Positions 51,401 to 59,195 of a DNA stretch of 64,000 nucleotides are shown here, one piece after another. This stretch comes from JAHCHG01 sp041394845 (GTDB lineage: Bacteria > Acidobacteriota > Blastocatellia > Pyrinomonadales > Pyrinomonadaceae): positions 434,001 through 498,000 of the forward strand of contig JAWKHL010000001.1 of the NCBI GenBank assembly GCA_041394845.1, given 5' to 3'. The notes below the pieces were generated by a model. The model had not been told where the DNA came from and did no database searches. It saw nothing but the letters and a program-made list of their open reading frames with translations. The position numbers and the translations under genes are program-made. The first letter of the stretch is position 1. Every line of letters begins with the position of its first letter.

Positions 51401-52017
51401 GTTTGTGGAAAGTCGATCGTTCGGGTTCGTCCCGGATCGCCGCAGGCTGGTTCGGCGGAGATGTGTTTGTCAGCGGAGACTGGGCGGTGGCCGCCAAAAC
51501 CGACGAAAACTGGGCCGTTCCGAACTACGTCGTCCGGGTCGATCTGAAAACGGGCAAAGAATATAAAATCGATCTGCCGCCGGCCGATAATTTTTATCCG
51601 GTCGCACTCGTTCCGGCGCATAACAAAGTTTTGCTTTACCGGGCGTCGGACGAAAGAACCCAGAAAAAAAAGAGCAACCCGAGCCCGAAAACGCCGGAAT
51701 TTTATCTCCTTGACGCCGCCACCGGCAAAACCGAACTTATCGCAGGTGAGTTTCGCCCGTTGATCGATCAGACCTTCCGTTCCCTGCAACCGACCGGAAA
51801 GCCCGACGAATACTGGGCCGCCATTTACGACGAGGCGAAAAACAAAACCGAGATCGGCCGCTACAACGTCCGCCGGTTCGATTTTAAATCCGTTCTGACC
51901 GTTCCCGAGATCAATTTGGGCAGCATGGACATCTGGGTCGATGAAAAAGAGGGGAGGATCTATATCGTCTATCAAGGGCAACTGCTGTCCGTTCCCCTGA
52001 CGAAAGCGGAGGAATGA
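48460..52017 (+). CDS. secreted HEAT-repeat plus propeller-like protein (paralogue B)
   Basis: This 1185-residue protein has the same layout as paralogue A throughout: signal peptide (ILFTVFCPVVLRAQ), LLRQLLDLPAPPPV, APIEDLLAYWSVQ, HEAT-like pairs (AVHNAAVQSLMRFENRKDAL, ESVPGLIWIVENEDLNAHWA) and the C-terminal module. The module shows VFRDRTVFTWYEDEARFRQR, CHYTCGMLEYVRI, KAVWKEGDDLRVLIAD and RPLIDQTFRSLQPTGKPDEY, ending LLSVPL. The gap to paralogue A is only 73 bases, so the two may be co-transcribed. Divergence between A and B is large at the protein level, pointing to an old duplication kept by selection. Function unknown. Confidence 0.85.
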   Translation: MFGRTWQVWGVILFTVFCPVVLRAQGGNENLLRQLLDLPAPPPVAEKEEEKSEKLPRYAMSFDEKEFPADDAPIEDLLAYWSVQAETTFLGRGTNVPKLSVKSAERLLGELENTPEKLDGFLKHLPTTPEIAGQVKEIFDLSQNAGGIDDDWRKTVKSWLKHNSRFYLDQLAAEASLARDQEKYGSVDKDEELKALARVDREAARNVLKKLENDPANPRTSALAKTLLYKTALFAGDDIEAEKYRDELKKIISDRNAPAFARDSASDALFETDWPGRDDFYLSLMEDESLLFPREKITLYRPLTTLPEKYPDKWIPILSKLVESPNRAVHNAAVQSLMRFENRKDALKPLLPWLADPGWADINWSPGGRITLMQVVSNVDLPESVPGLIWIVENEDLNAHWAAGSLAKFRDPRAAAALKNALKRLGEETYRSDIVEALIACGGLSADEQLAALEFYAEYISKPDNFKKIENRNPYEDEDPLPIKVSIGRFLSVQTEPAEDLIRRAFERQKVLRREKPEVARILSDFMTRWEGRLVDLEMLRKISGGEADAETILGALARRADLRKNVPADLFAMRGRIGLPAGIAACVLEDENELLSAFRRSDDETRISVLACARLIRSQLPVREVGGLLGSRNKLLALAAERYLESEDGPEARGLVLARHPGEALILGARTSFNPAKTKEFSTSLGRLFASTTDWYMNALYPDFSAFSGLDKFEDGLRREVLENDDLLEVYSIVPTYVVRVFRDRTVFTWYEDEARFRQRVLKPEELADLKNWIRESEIEETPPLFGGCHYTCGMLEYVRINRNGGRRFFAYTDVSSFVGLPFAFQKMRESSDSRLRYYLQDKIEGLEVLWADENLKPKAVWKEGDDLRVLIADREKESQIDEEISRRNKIDEENGFLDYDQKRKRARERRAEREYEHFGWRSFKDGRLGDRVEEPVEIPYLRDKTAFASVEDLNSNDSIWQAGYENFEIRTGFNYDTYGLWKVDRSGSSRIAAGWFGGDVFVSGDWAVAAKTDENWAVPNYVVRVDLKTGKEYKIDLPPADNFYPVALVPAHNKVLLYRASDERTQKKKSNPSPKTPEFYLLDAATGKTELIAGEFRPLIDQTFRSLQPTGKPDEYWAAIYDEAKNKTEIGRYNVRRFDFKSVLTVPEINLGSMDIWVDEKEGRIYIVYQGQLLSVPLTKAEE

Positions 52018-52021
52018 TGGT

Positions 52022-52125
52022 TTTGAATTTCGAGGTTTGAAGTTTGAATTGACGGGGAGACACTCGCTTTCCGCCGCCGCTTTTAACAATTCAAACTTCA
52101 AAATTCAAACCTCAAAATTAAACCT
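52022..52125. repeat. word-type inverted repeat (GAAGTTT / AAACTTC)
   Basis: TTTCGAGGTTTGAAGTTTGA (near 52027-52046) is mirrored by TCAAACTTCAAAATTCAAAC and CTCAAAATT (52091-52119) with a GC-rich centre. It lies between paralogue B and rpsU. Confidence 0.8.
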
Positions 52126-52215
52126 TCCCGAAGCTTGCCTTTGCGCCGAAAAAAGTGTTTAATAATGGTTTGCTCGAAACGAGCGGATCTTATGAGCCGA
52201 AGGGGGTGATAGCGA

Positions 52216-52437
52216 ATGGCTTTTATAACTGTTAATAACAACGAATCGATCGAAAACGCGTTGCGGCGTTTTAAACGGAAGGTGATGACCGAAGAGATCA
52301 TCAAGGATTATAAAAAGCATCAGCATTTTATTCCGCCCGGCCAGAAGGCCAAGCTCAAATCGGCCAACGCCCGGAAACGCAACCGGAAACGTTTTCGTCG
52401 TCCGTTTCGTCCGATGAACACGGGCGGCGGTCGATAG
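52216..52437 (+). CDS. rpsU: ribosomal protein bS21
   Basis: This 73-residue basic protein of the small ribosomal subunit reads ITVNNNESIENALRRFKRKV with the conserved IIKDYKKHQHFIPPGQKAKL and a very basic C-terminus (ARKRNRKRFRRPFRP). bS21 sits at the 30S platform next to the 16S 3' end and helps initiation. AGGGGGTGAT precedes the ATG closely. The length is slightly above the common 60-70 residues because of the Arg/Gly tail. It stands before the surE-pcm pair. Confidence 0.96.
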   Translation: MAFITVNNNESIENALRRFKRKVMTEEIIKDYKKHQHFIPPGQKAKLKSANARKRNRKRFRRPFRPMNTGGGR

Positions 52438-52531
52438 TTTTGATAAAAATTTGACTTGCAAATGATGCGTTGTGCGAACGGGTTTTGAAAATAAAACACC
52501 TCGCATTCAAACGCATCTTTTTATTTTTGCC

Positions 52532-53287
52532 ATGAGCAATTCGGAAAAACCCCGCATCCTGATCACCAATGACGACGGTTATCATTCGGAAGGGATCATC
52601 GCGCTGGAGGAGGCGCTGAGCGAGATCGGCGATTGTTTCGTCGTCGCGCCGGCTTCGGAAATGAGCGGAGCCTCTCATTCGCTGACGCTGGCCCGCCCTT
52701 TGAGGATCCGCCAGATCGACGAACGGCACTGGACCATCGACGGCACTCCGACCGATTGCGTAACTCTGGCCTTAAACCAGATCCTGCCGCCCGAACTGCG
52801 CCCCGATATCTGCGCTTCGGGGATCAATCCGGGGGCCAATCTGGGCGATGACGCGACCTATTCGGGAACCATCGCCGGAGCGCTCGAAGCGACCATTCTC
52901 GGCGTTCCGGGGCTGGCGTTTTCTCTCGTCGCTTACCGCAATCAGGATTACACCGAATCGGCCCGGGTGGCCAGGCAAATGGTCGAAAAGGCGCTCCGCG
53001 AGGGATTGCCGGAAGGGACGCTTTTGAACGTCAACATCCCGAAAGGCGTGCCGAAAGGCGTCCGCATCACCAAACAGGGTTTTAAGAACGCCCGGCCCGT
53101 GATCAGCGAACATATCGATCCGCGCGGGAAACTCTACTACTGGATCGGCGAGGTGCGCGAGGGTTTTCACCCCGAAGGCGGAACCGATTTCGAGGCGGTC
53201 GACGAGGGATTCGTTTCGGTAACGCCGATGCGGAGCGATCTGACCAATCATCAGGCGATCGCCGAATTGAGGGATTGGGAGAAATAG
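52532..53287 (+). CDS. surE: 5'/3'-nucleotidase SurE
   Basis: This 251-residue metal-dependent phosphatase removes phosphate from nucleoside monophosphates. The signature ILITNDDGYHSEGI gives the paired Asp metal ligands, and ASEMSGASHSLTL, DGTPTDCVTLAL, SGINPGANLGDDATYSGTIA and LLNVNIP are typical SurE blocks. I choose ATG 52532 (MSNSEKPRILITNDDG); the 20 upstream codons of the open frame are not conserved in type. It is followed after 44 bases by pcm, the same order as in E. coli and many other bacteria, where both act in stationary-phase survival and repair. Confidence 0.96.
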   Translation: MSNSEKPRILITNDDGYHSEGIIALEEALSEIGDCFVVAPASEMSGASHSLTLARPLRIRQIDERHWTIDGTPTDCVTLALNQILPPELRPDICASGINPGANLGDDATYSGTIAGALEATILGVPGLAFSLVAYRNQDYTESARVARQMVEKALREGLPEGTLLNVNIPKGVPKGVRITKQGFKNARPVISEHIDPRGKLYYWIGEVREGFHPEGGTDFEAVDEGFVSVTPMRSDLTNHQAIAELRDWEK

Positions 53288-53331
53288 TCGGAAAATTGAG
53301 GGATTCCGAAGGCTTCCCGGACTAACGATTG

Positions 53332-53979
53332 ATGGACGAATTTCAGATAACCCGTCGGGCGATGATCAAACGCCTGCGGGAGCATTACAAATTAAAGGAC
53401 GAACGGGTGCTCGGGGTGATGGAAAATGTTCCCCGCCATCTGTTCGTTCCGGATGCGCTGAAATCTCAGGCTTACAAAGACAACGCTCTTCCGATCCCCG
53501 GCAACCAGACCATTTCTCAACCCTTTATCGTCGCCCGGATGACCGAACTGCTGGAACTGACGCCGCACAGCCGCGTTCTTGAGATAGGAGCCGGTTCCGG
53601 TTATCAAACGGCGATCCTGGCCAGTTTGGCCGAAAGGGTTTACGCCGTCGAAAGAGTCCCGAAGCTGGCCCGGCAGGCCGCCGAAAGGCTCGACTCGCTG
53701 GGCATCAGAAACGTGGCGTTGGTTTGCGGCGACGGGACCCTCGGTTGGGAAGAGAAAGCGCCTTTTGACGCGATTCTGGTGGCGGCCGGAAGCCCGGTCC
53801 TGCCGATGCCTCTGGTCGATCAACTGAAGATCGGCGGCCGTCTGGTGATACCGATCGGACAGGATACGAAATCGCAGAATCTGATCCGCGTCATCCGAAT
53901 GGAAAAAAGTTACCGGACTCAGGACTTCGGTGCCTGCGCCTTCGTCCCGCTGATCGGCGAACACGGATGGCAGGATTAG
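53332..53979 (+). CDS. pcm: protein-L-isoaspartate O-methyltransferase
   Basis: This 215-residue SAM-dependent enzyme methylates isoaspartyl residues in damaged proteins so that they can revert to aspartate. The motifs are MENVPRHLFVPDALKSQAYK, the substrate loop LPIPGNQTISQPFIVARM, the SAM-binding VLEIGAGSGYQTAIL, YAVERVPKLA, and ending GGRLVIPIGQ. The length is typical (205-225). An adjoining TTG just before the ATG is in frame, but the ATG is preferred. It forms a pair with surE. Confidence 0.95.
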   Translation: MDEFQITRRAMIKRLREHYKLKDERVLGVMENVPRHLFVPDALKSQAYKDNALPIPGNQTISQPFIVARMTELLELTPHSRVLEIGAGSGYQTAILASLAERVYAVERVPKLARQAAERLDSLGIRNVALVCGDGTLGWEEKAPFDAILVAAGSPVLPMPLVDQLKIGGRLVIPIGQDTKSQNLIRVIRMEKSYRTQDFGACAFVPLIGEHGWQD

Positions 53980-53982
53980 ATG

Positions 53983-54085
53983 TTTTTGTGATGGGTGATA
54001 GGTGATGGGTGATAGGATATAACTAGTATGAGGGACGTTGATCGGCGAACAATTACCGTTCACCCATCACCTATCACCTGGAGAA
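53983..54085. repeat. heptamer-type (GGTGATG) inverted repeat element
   Basis: TGTGATGGGTGATAGGTGAT and following words (53987-54014) are mirrored by CACCCATCACCTATCACC (54061-54078), which stands directly before the alkD-like start. Confidence 0.9.
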
Positions 54086-54089
54086 AAAA

Positions 54090-54770
<681 letters not shown>

Positions 54771-54774
54771 AAAA

Positions 54775-54917
54775 CGGTCGGTTATCAGCGGTCGGTGGCC
54801 CGTTTGACTGTTTTCAAAACGGCGAAAACCGAGTATAATGCGATCTGCCCGGCCCGGTTTAAGCCATTTAAGATTTAGAAGGGAAAACTGATCACCGACC
54901 ACCGACCACCGAAGTAT
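54775..54917. repeat. word-type inverted repeat (CGGTCGGT / ACCGACC)
   Basis: CGGTCGGTTATCAGCGGTCG (54775-54794) is mirrored by GATCACCGACCACCGACCAC (54890-54909), directly before the dedA start. Confidence 0.8.
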
Positions 54918-54918
54918 T

Positions 54919-55614
54919 ATGCAATCAATCATAGATTTTTTATACGCCGTCAAGGAATTTCTCAACCCGAAAATTCTGATCGACACATTGCTCGACACTT
55001 TCGGCGTTTACGTTTATTTCGCCCTCTTTTTCGTCATCTTCGCCGAAACCGGTCTGGCCGTCGGTTTTTTTCTTCCGGGGGATTCGCTTTTGGTCGTTTC
55101 GGGACTGTTCGCGGCGGCCGGAAAGCTGAACATTTCGCTGCTCCTGATCGCTTTTTTTCTCGGGTCGGTGATCGGCGACAGCACCGGATACTGGACCGGA
55201 CGCTTTATGGGCAAAACGCTTTTTAACCGCGAGGATTCCTTTATTTTCAAACCGAGCCGGGTGGAAAAGGCCAAAGTCTTTTTCGATAAATACGGGCCCA
55301 AAACCGTGATCCTGGCCCGTTTCGTGCCGATCGTCCGAACCTTCGCCCCGCTCGTCGTCGGCGCCACCGAGATGCCTTACGTGAAATTTCTGACCTTCAG
55401 CATTCTGGGAGGTCTGCTCTGGATTCTGAGCATGGTCCTGGCCGGATACTTCCTCGGCGGTCTGGTCGAGAGCGCGCTCGGCATCAAACTCGAAGATCAC
55501 ATCGAAAAGGTCGTCATCGTCGTCGTTCTGTTGTCGATAACCCCGCCGATCATCGAATTCCTGAAAGCCAAACTTCGAAAAAAGACGCCACAGGCGGTGA
55601 GCAGTGAGCAATAA
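54919..55614 (+). CDS. DedA/SNARE-associated-type membrane protein
   Basis: This 231-residue inner-membrane protein of the DedA (VTT) family has FVIFAETGLAVGFFLPGDSL, the amphipathic re-entrant motif GSVIGDSTGYWTGRFMGKTL, the conserved FDKYGPKTVILARFVPIVRT and APLVVGATEMPYVKFLTFSI. Two membrane helices and a basic C-terminal tail follow (EFLKAKLRKK). DedA proteins include undecaprenyl-phosphate and phospholipid translocases and affect membrane potential and drug tolerance. The Arg and acidic residues seen in lipid-flipping members are present. No partner genes are adjacent. Confidence 0.92.
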   Translation: MQSIIDFLYAVKEFLNPKILIDTLLDTFGVYVYFALFFVIFAETGLAVGFFLPGDSLLVVSGLFAAAGKLNISLLLIAFFLGSVIGDSTGYWTGRFMGKTLFNREDSFIFKPSRVEKAKVFFDKYGPKTVILARFVPIVRTFAPLVVGATEMPYVKFLTFSILGGLLWILSMVLAGYFLGGLVESALGIKLEDHIEKVVIVVVLLSITPPIIEFLKAKLRKKTPQAVSSEQ

Positions 55615-55692
55615 GTAGTGAGCAATAAGTAGTGAGCGGTGAGCAGACAAATTAAATTCTGCTCACCGCTCACCGCTTACTGCTCACTATTC
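55595..55692. repeat. word-type inverted repeat (AGTGAGCA / TGCTCACT)
   Basis: GTGAGCAGTGAGCAATAAGT and further words (55599-55644) are mirrored by CTGCTCACCGCTCACCGCTT and ACTGCTCACT (55660-55689). The element starts inside the last codons of the dedA-like gene (AVSSEQ), so again the repeat forms a gene end. Confidence 0.85.
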
Positions 55693-55698
55693 CCCGAA

Positions 55699-56199
55699 TC
55701 ATCCTCCGATGATCACCGTCATTTCTCCTTTTGCGATCTTGTTCGGCGGGCCGAGGGCTTCGAGGACGGTATCGCCCATCCGGCAGGCCGGAAGATTATT
55801 GATCATGACCGTGGCCGATCCGTCGATGACCACGCCGGGACCGTGCGGCGGAACCGGCAGAGGCGTCGTGCAGGCGTGAATGTCGGCTCCGGCCGCCGCG
55901 CTCGTGATGGCCGAACTCATGGTCGACAGACAGGTCGCCTTGGTGGCTTCTTCGGCGGCTTTGGCGGCGGGCGCGCCGGGAGTTCCGGCCGCCGCCAGAG
56001 TGGCCGCTTCCGCCGTTTGAATGGCGGTGTCGGAGGTCGTCTTGGCCGCTTGCAGGGCGGCCACCGCCGCCAGCGGCATACCGCGCCAGGCGGGCAAAAA
56101 ACCTATTAACACATCCATGCTTCCGGGCCCCGGAGTTAAAACGGGCGGCAACGGATGCATGACGTTATCTGTAGTACGAGCGGCTGGTCCGGTTGGCAT
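55699..56199 (-). CDS. PAAR-like spike-tip protein with Ala-rich insert
   Basis: This 166-residue protein begins PTGPAARTTDNVMHPLPPVL and ends GPGVVIDGSATVMINNLPAC, RMGDTVLEALGPP and MTVIIGG, the repeating pattern of PAAR proteins that sharpen the VgrG spike. Between these parts lies an insert of about 75 residues, rich in Ala and Thr and predicted helical (QAAKTTSDTAIQTAEAATLA), which is unusual for PAAR and could anchor an effector. It is the last gene of the minus-strand vgrG island; the upstream gene ends five bases before it. Contractile-system role inferred from VgrG. Confidence 0.85.
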   Translation of the reverse strand: MPTGPAARTTDNVMHPLPPVLTPGPGSMDVLIGFLPAWRGMPLAAVAALQAAKTTSDTAIQTAEAATLAAAGTPGAPAAKAAEEATKATCLSTMSSAITSAAAGADIHACTTPLPVPPHGPGVVIDGSATVMINNLPACRMGDTVLEALGPPNKIAKGEMTVIIGG

Positions 56200-56204
56200 A
56201 ATTT

Positions 56205-57326
56205 CTATCTCCCTTCACCTTTCGGCAACAAGAATCCCTCGTTGGCCAAAATGTCTGCTTGTGTTCCTTTAAAGACATCCAAAAACGCGTCTTCTTCTTC
56301 CGAGACCTGACCGTCAAAGAACTTGATCGCCCTCAGAATGCTTATTTTGGCCGATTCCTTCTCTTCTTTGGTGAGAGTCGGAAACTTGCCCAGTTCTTCA
56401 TTGAGATAATCGCGAAAGACCGTGCTTACTTCCTTTTTCAGAGGCTGGCGGTCAACCCTAAATCTCTGATCGGCGGGTTGCTGTCCCCAGGTTTCCTGCC
56501 GGATCCGCCGGGCGGCCCACGGCTGTAAAAATTCGATATAGCCGTATTCGATCCTCAGATACGCCTTGATCTCTTCGTTGAGCCGCTGTTTGCGGTCGGA
56601 CATGCCGAGGATCTTTTCCTTGACGGCTTTGACTTTTTCGGCCCTGGTCAAAAGGTTCATCACCGTTTCATCAAATTTCAGATATTCCAGCCGGGCCTCG
56701 TAACCGGAATCTTTTTTGGCTTCCAGTTCGGCCAGGCGGGCATTGATCTTGCTTCGGATGGCGCTCGAATCGCCGCCCAGATTGAGGGCTTCGTGAAGTT
56801 TGATGAGATCTTCGAATTCGGCCACCGAGGTCGCTTTCTGGATCAGATGTTTGTAGTAGTTTTTGGCAAATTCGACGTCCTGATCGTCCCCCAAACGGGC
56901 GATGATCCGGTCAATGACCATCGACCGACGATTTTCTTCCTCGTTCGATTCGTCTTTTGAGAGAAATGTTTTGAATTTAGCGGCGACCTCGTTGGTGTCG
57001 TAAAAATTGGCGACCTGTTCAACCTGAATGAACGTTTGCAGTTTGGCGTCCTTTTGGATCTTTCCGAGCAGGAATTTGGCGACATCCGGGGCCGGGAGTT
57101 CGCGCGGAACCACCCCGCCGGTATATTGATCGGGATGAAAGATGAATTCTTCCAGTTCGGGGATCGAAGGAATATCCGACGAGGATTCCTTTTCCGGTGA
57201 ATTATCTGACATGTTTTCTTCTGACATAACTTGGTTTCCTCTGCATCCAAAGGTTGATAACAATAATATAAAAATTACCAGCCAAAGTTGTAAAATAAAA
57301 ATTTTCGAATCGGTGTAACTTTTCAT
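56205..57326 (-). CDS. putative lipoprotein in the vgrG island
   Basis: This 373-residue protein has an N-terminal hydrophobic segment ending in Cys (LQLWLVIFILLLSTFGC), lipobox-like though with an unusual Phe before the Gly. A short acidic linker is followed by an all-helical charged body (ELEAKKDSGYEARLEYLKFD). A GVVPRELPAPDVAKFLLGKI segment lies early. The family is not recognised. Its position, 10 bases after a metzincin-type protein and 5 before PAAR, makes two roles possible: a periplasmic immunity protein against the protease effectors, or a structural accessory. I cannot decide between them. Confidence 0.7.
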   Translation of the reverse strand: MKSYTDSKIFILQLWLVIFILLLSTFGCRGNQVMSEENMSDNSPEKESSSDIPSIPELEEFIFHPDQYTGGVVPRELPAPDVAKFLLGKIQKDAKLQTFIQVEQVANFYDTNEVAAKFKTFLSKDESNEEENRRSMVIDRIIARLGDDQDVEFAKNYYKHLIQKATSVAEFEDLIKLHEALNLGGDSSAIRSKINARLAELEAKKDSGYEARLEYLKFDETVMNLLTRAEKVKAVKEKILGMSDRKQRLNEEIKAYLRIEYGYIEFLQPWAARRIRQETWGQQPADQRFRVDRQPLKKEVSTVFRDYLNEELGKFPTLTKEEKESAKISILRAIKFFDGQVSEEEDAFLDVFKGTQADILANEGFLLPKGEGR

Positions 57327-57336
57327 AAAACATCCA

Positions 57337-59163
57337 TTACCAGGATTCGAGCAACGGAGCGCCCTCGAGTCGGATCCGGTCGACCAGATTGAAATTGCCG
57401 ACCGGGCTGGTGTATCTGGCGGCTCCGTCCCTGATCCGTTTTCTCAAACCGACGGCATTGGGCGAACCCAGATAGCCTTCATTCATCAATTGTTCGTTTT
57501 CCGCGTTGGAAGTATGGACGACCTCGCCGGCCACATGCCCGACCTCGTGGGGCATGGCGAACGGATCATTGTCGGTTCCGTCCATCATCGAAGCAATAAT
57601 AAAAGCCGAGAATTTGACTTGGCTGATGGACGGCCGGGCCGGATCGACCCGGTGGTTTGACATCATGGCCTCGCCGCCGCTGCCGCCGGAAAGCGACTGG
57701 ACGACGAAAACATCGACCCGGTCATCCCCGGTATCATGATTTTTGAGGACGGTCCGCTGTTCCAGAGAACCGGCGTTCCAGTTGTTGTTGCCGGCGGGAA
57801 CCGCCCATGATTCCAGATTCAATGGATTGGCCCGTCCGACCTTTAACGTCTGCCGCGAATCACCGCTCCCGACCTGATCGATGGTAACTCTGACGCCGCT
57901 CGTTTCGGTGATGACGATGTCGGCCGACTTTTGCCCGGCCGGATCGTTAAAACGGGCCGGATTCTCGGACACCTTGGCCGTGTAGGGGGCGCTGATCAAT
58001 GCCGCCAGCGCGTTGGCCGTCGTCAAAGGCGTGTCGCCCGCTCCAGGCGTGATCGGCCCGATCACCTGCGAGGCTTTTCCGGCGGCGTTGATCCGGAATT
58101 TTAACTGTCCGTCTCCGGCGGCCGTCAACCCGCTGTCGTTCGAGATCGATACCAGATTCTCCGGCGGATCGACTCCTCTCACCGCTCGCGCCAACTTCGG
58201 TCCGATCCCAGCCTGAGCGTAAACTCTTCGAAACCACGTCCACACCCTTCTCTCCGCACCCGCCAGCGGGACGATCAATGCTCCGCCGGGAGTTTTCCTC
58301 AATACGTGAATGGCCAACCGCAGACGCTTGCGATCATTCCCGATCGGGACTTTGACCGTCGTCTTGCATTTGACCCCCGCCGTGCAACTCGGGATCTCAA
58401 ACGACGCCTTGACCATCTGATCCAAGATCTCCACCTTCGAATCTCCCGCATCGTGCATGTCCGATGCCAGAAGAGTCTGCGTCCCCGCCGCCGCCTTGTC
58501 CGCCGCGTCCACCACCAGCCTCAGATAACAGGTCCGAAAACACTGCGTGCTGCCCTGCTTCGATGCCGGCGAGGTCATGAGCCGATCTCCTCGAATGGCC
58601 GCCGGGAAGCGCTTGAAATTCGGCTGCAACACTCCCGCCGGATTGTAAACCGGTCTCAACACCTCGATATCGACATTGATGTCTCCGGCTCCTTTCTTGT
58701 GAAACACTTCCACTTTGAAGGTGTCCGGGTCGGTGTGCCCGTCGTTGTTGAACCTTCGAACCGTGTCGGCCGGAAAGGGTCGGCTCCCGTCGGCCGCCCC
58801 ACCCCGATTGGTGATGTAGTTGCTGATGTTGAGATTGTTGAGAGTCAGATCGCTGGCGTAGGGCAGATTCGGCGAACCGTGAACGAATCGGATCGTCGCC
58901 AGATCTCCGCGAACGACGAAACTGTGTTTCTGTTCGGTGCTGCCGTCGGCTTTTTTCTCGGTCTTGTCGGGGACGACGACAGTTTCGCCGGGGATCAGTT
59001 GGATCGGTTCATCATCGCCTGCCGGAGCGGCCTGAAAACCGTTGCGGGCGACGATGGCGGCGTTGCCGGGTTCGGCCCTCAGAGTAGTGCAATCGGCCAG
59101 TCCGTGTTTGTAAGCGATGTTACACAGCGTATCACTGGGTTGAACTATGTAGTTAGTCGGCAT
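57337..59163 (-). CDS. LysM-metzincin protein (putative secreted protease effector), copy 1
   Basis: This 608-residue protein has an N-terminal LysM-like domain (residues 1-65, YIVQPSDTLCNIAYKHGLAD and LIPGETVVVPD). A middle region (70-330) of unknown fold contains several cysteines (CFRTCYLRL, CTAGVKCKT). The C-terminal region carries HEVGHVAGEVVH (about 539-550), the HExxHxxGxxH zinc motif of metzincins, with LMNEG as a possible Met-turn. There is no signal peptide. The vgrG next door suggests delivery through the spike, with LysM perhaps docking on peptidoglycan or on the VgrG complex. The region after about residue 340 is divergent from copy 2. Confidence 0.82.
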   Translation of the reverse strand: MPTNYIVQPSDTLCNIAYKHGLADCTTLRAEPGNAAIVARNGFQAAPAGDDEPIQLIPGETVVVPDKTEKKADGSTEQKHSFVVRGDLATIRFVHGSPNLPYASDLTLNNLNISNYITNRGGAADGSRPFPADTVRRFNNDGHTDPDTFKVEVFHKKGAGDINVDIEVLRPVYNPAGVLQPNFKRFPAAIRGDRLMTSPASKQGSTQCFRTCYLRLVVDAADKAAAGTQTLLASDMHDAGDSKVEILDQMVKASFEIPSCTAGVKCKTTVKVPIGNDRKRLRLAIHVLRKTPGGALIVPLAGAERRVWTWFRRVYAQAGIGPKLARAVRGVDPPENLVSISNDSGLTAAGDGQLKFRINAAGKASQVIGPITPGAGDTPLTTANALAALISAPYTAKVSENPARFNDPAGQKSADIVITETSGVRVTIDQVGSGDSRQTLKVGRANPLNLESWAVPAGNNNWNAGSLEQRTVLKNHDTGDDRVDVFVVQSLSGGSGGEAMMSNHRVDPARPSISQVKFSAFIIASMMDGTDNDPFAMPHEVGHVAGEVVHTSNAENEQLMNEGYLGSPNAVGLRKRIRDGAARYTSPVGNFNLVDRIRLEGAPLLESW

Positions 59164-59195
59164 CTTTTTCTCTCTTCTCTCTCCTCTCTACTTTT

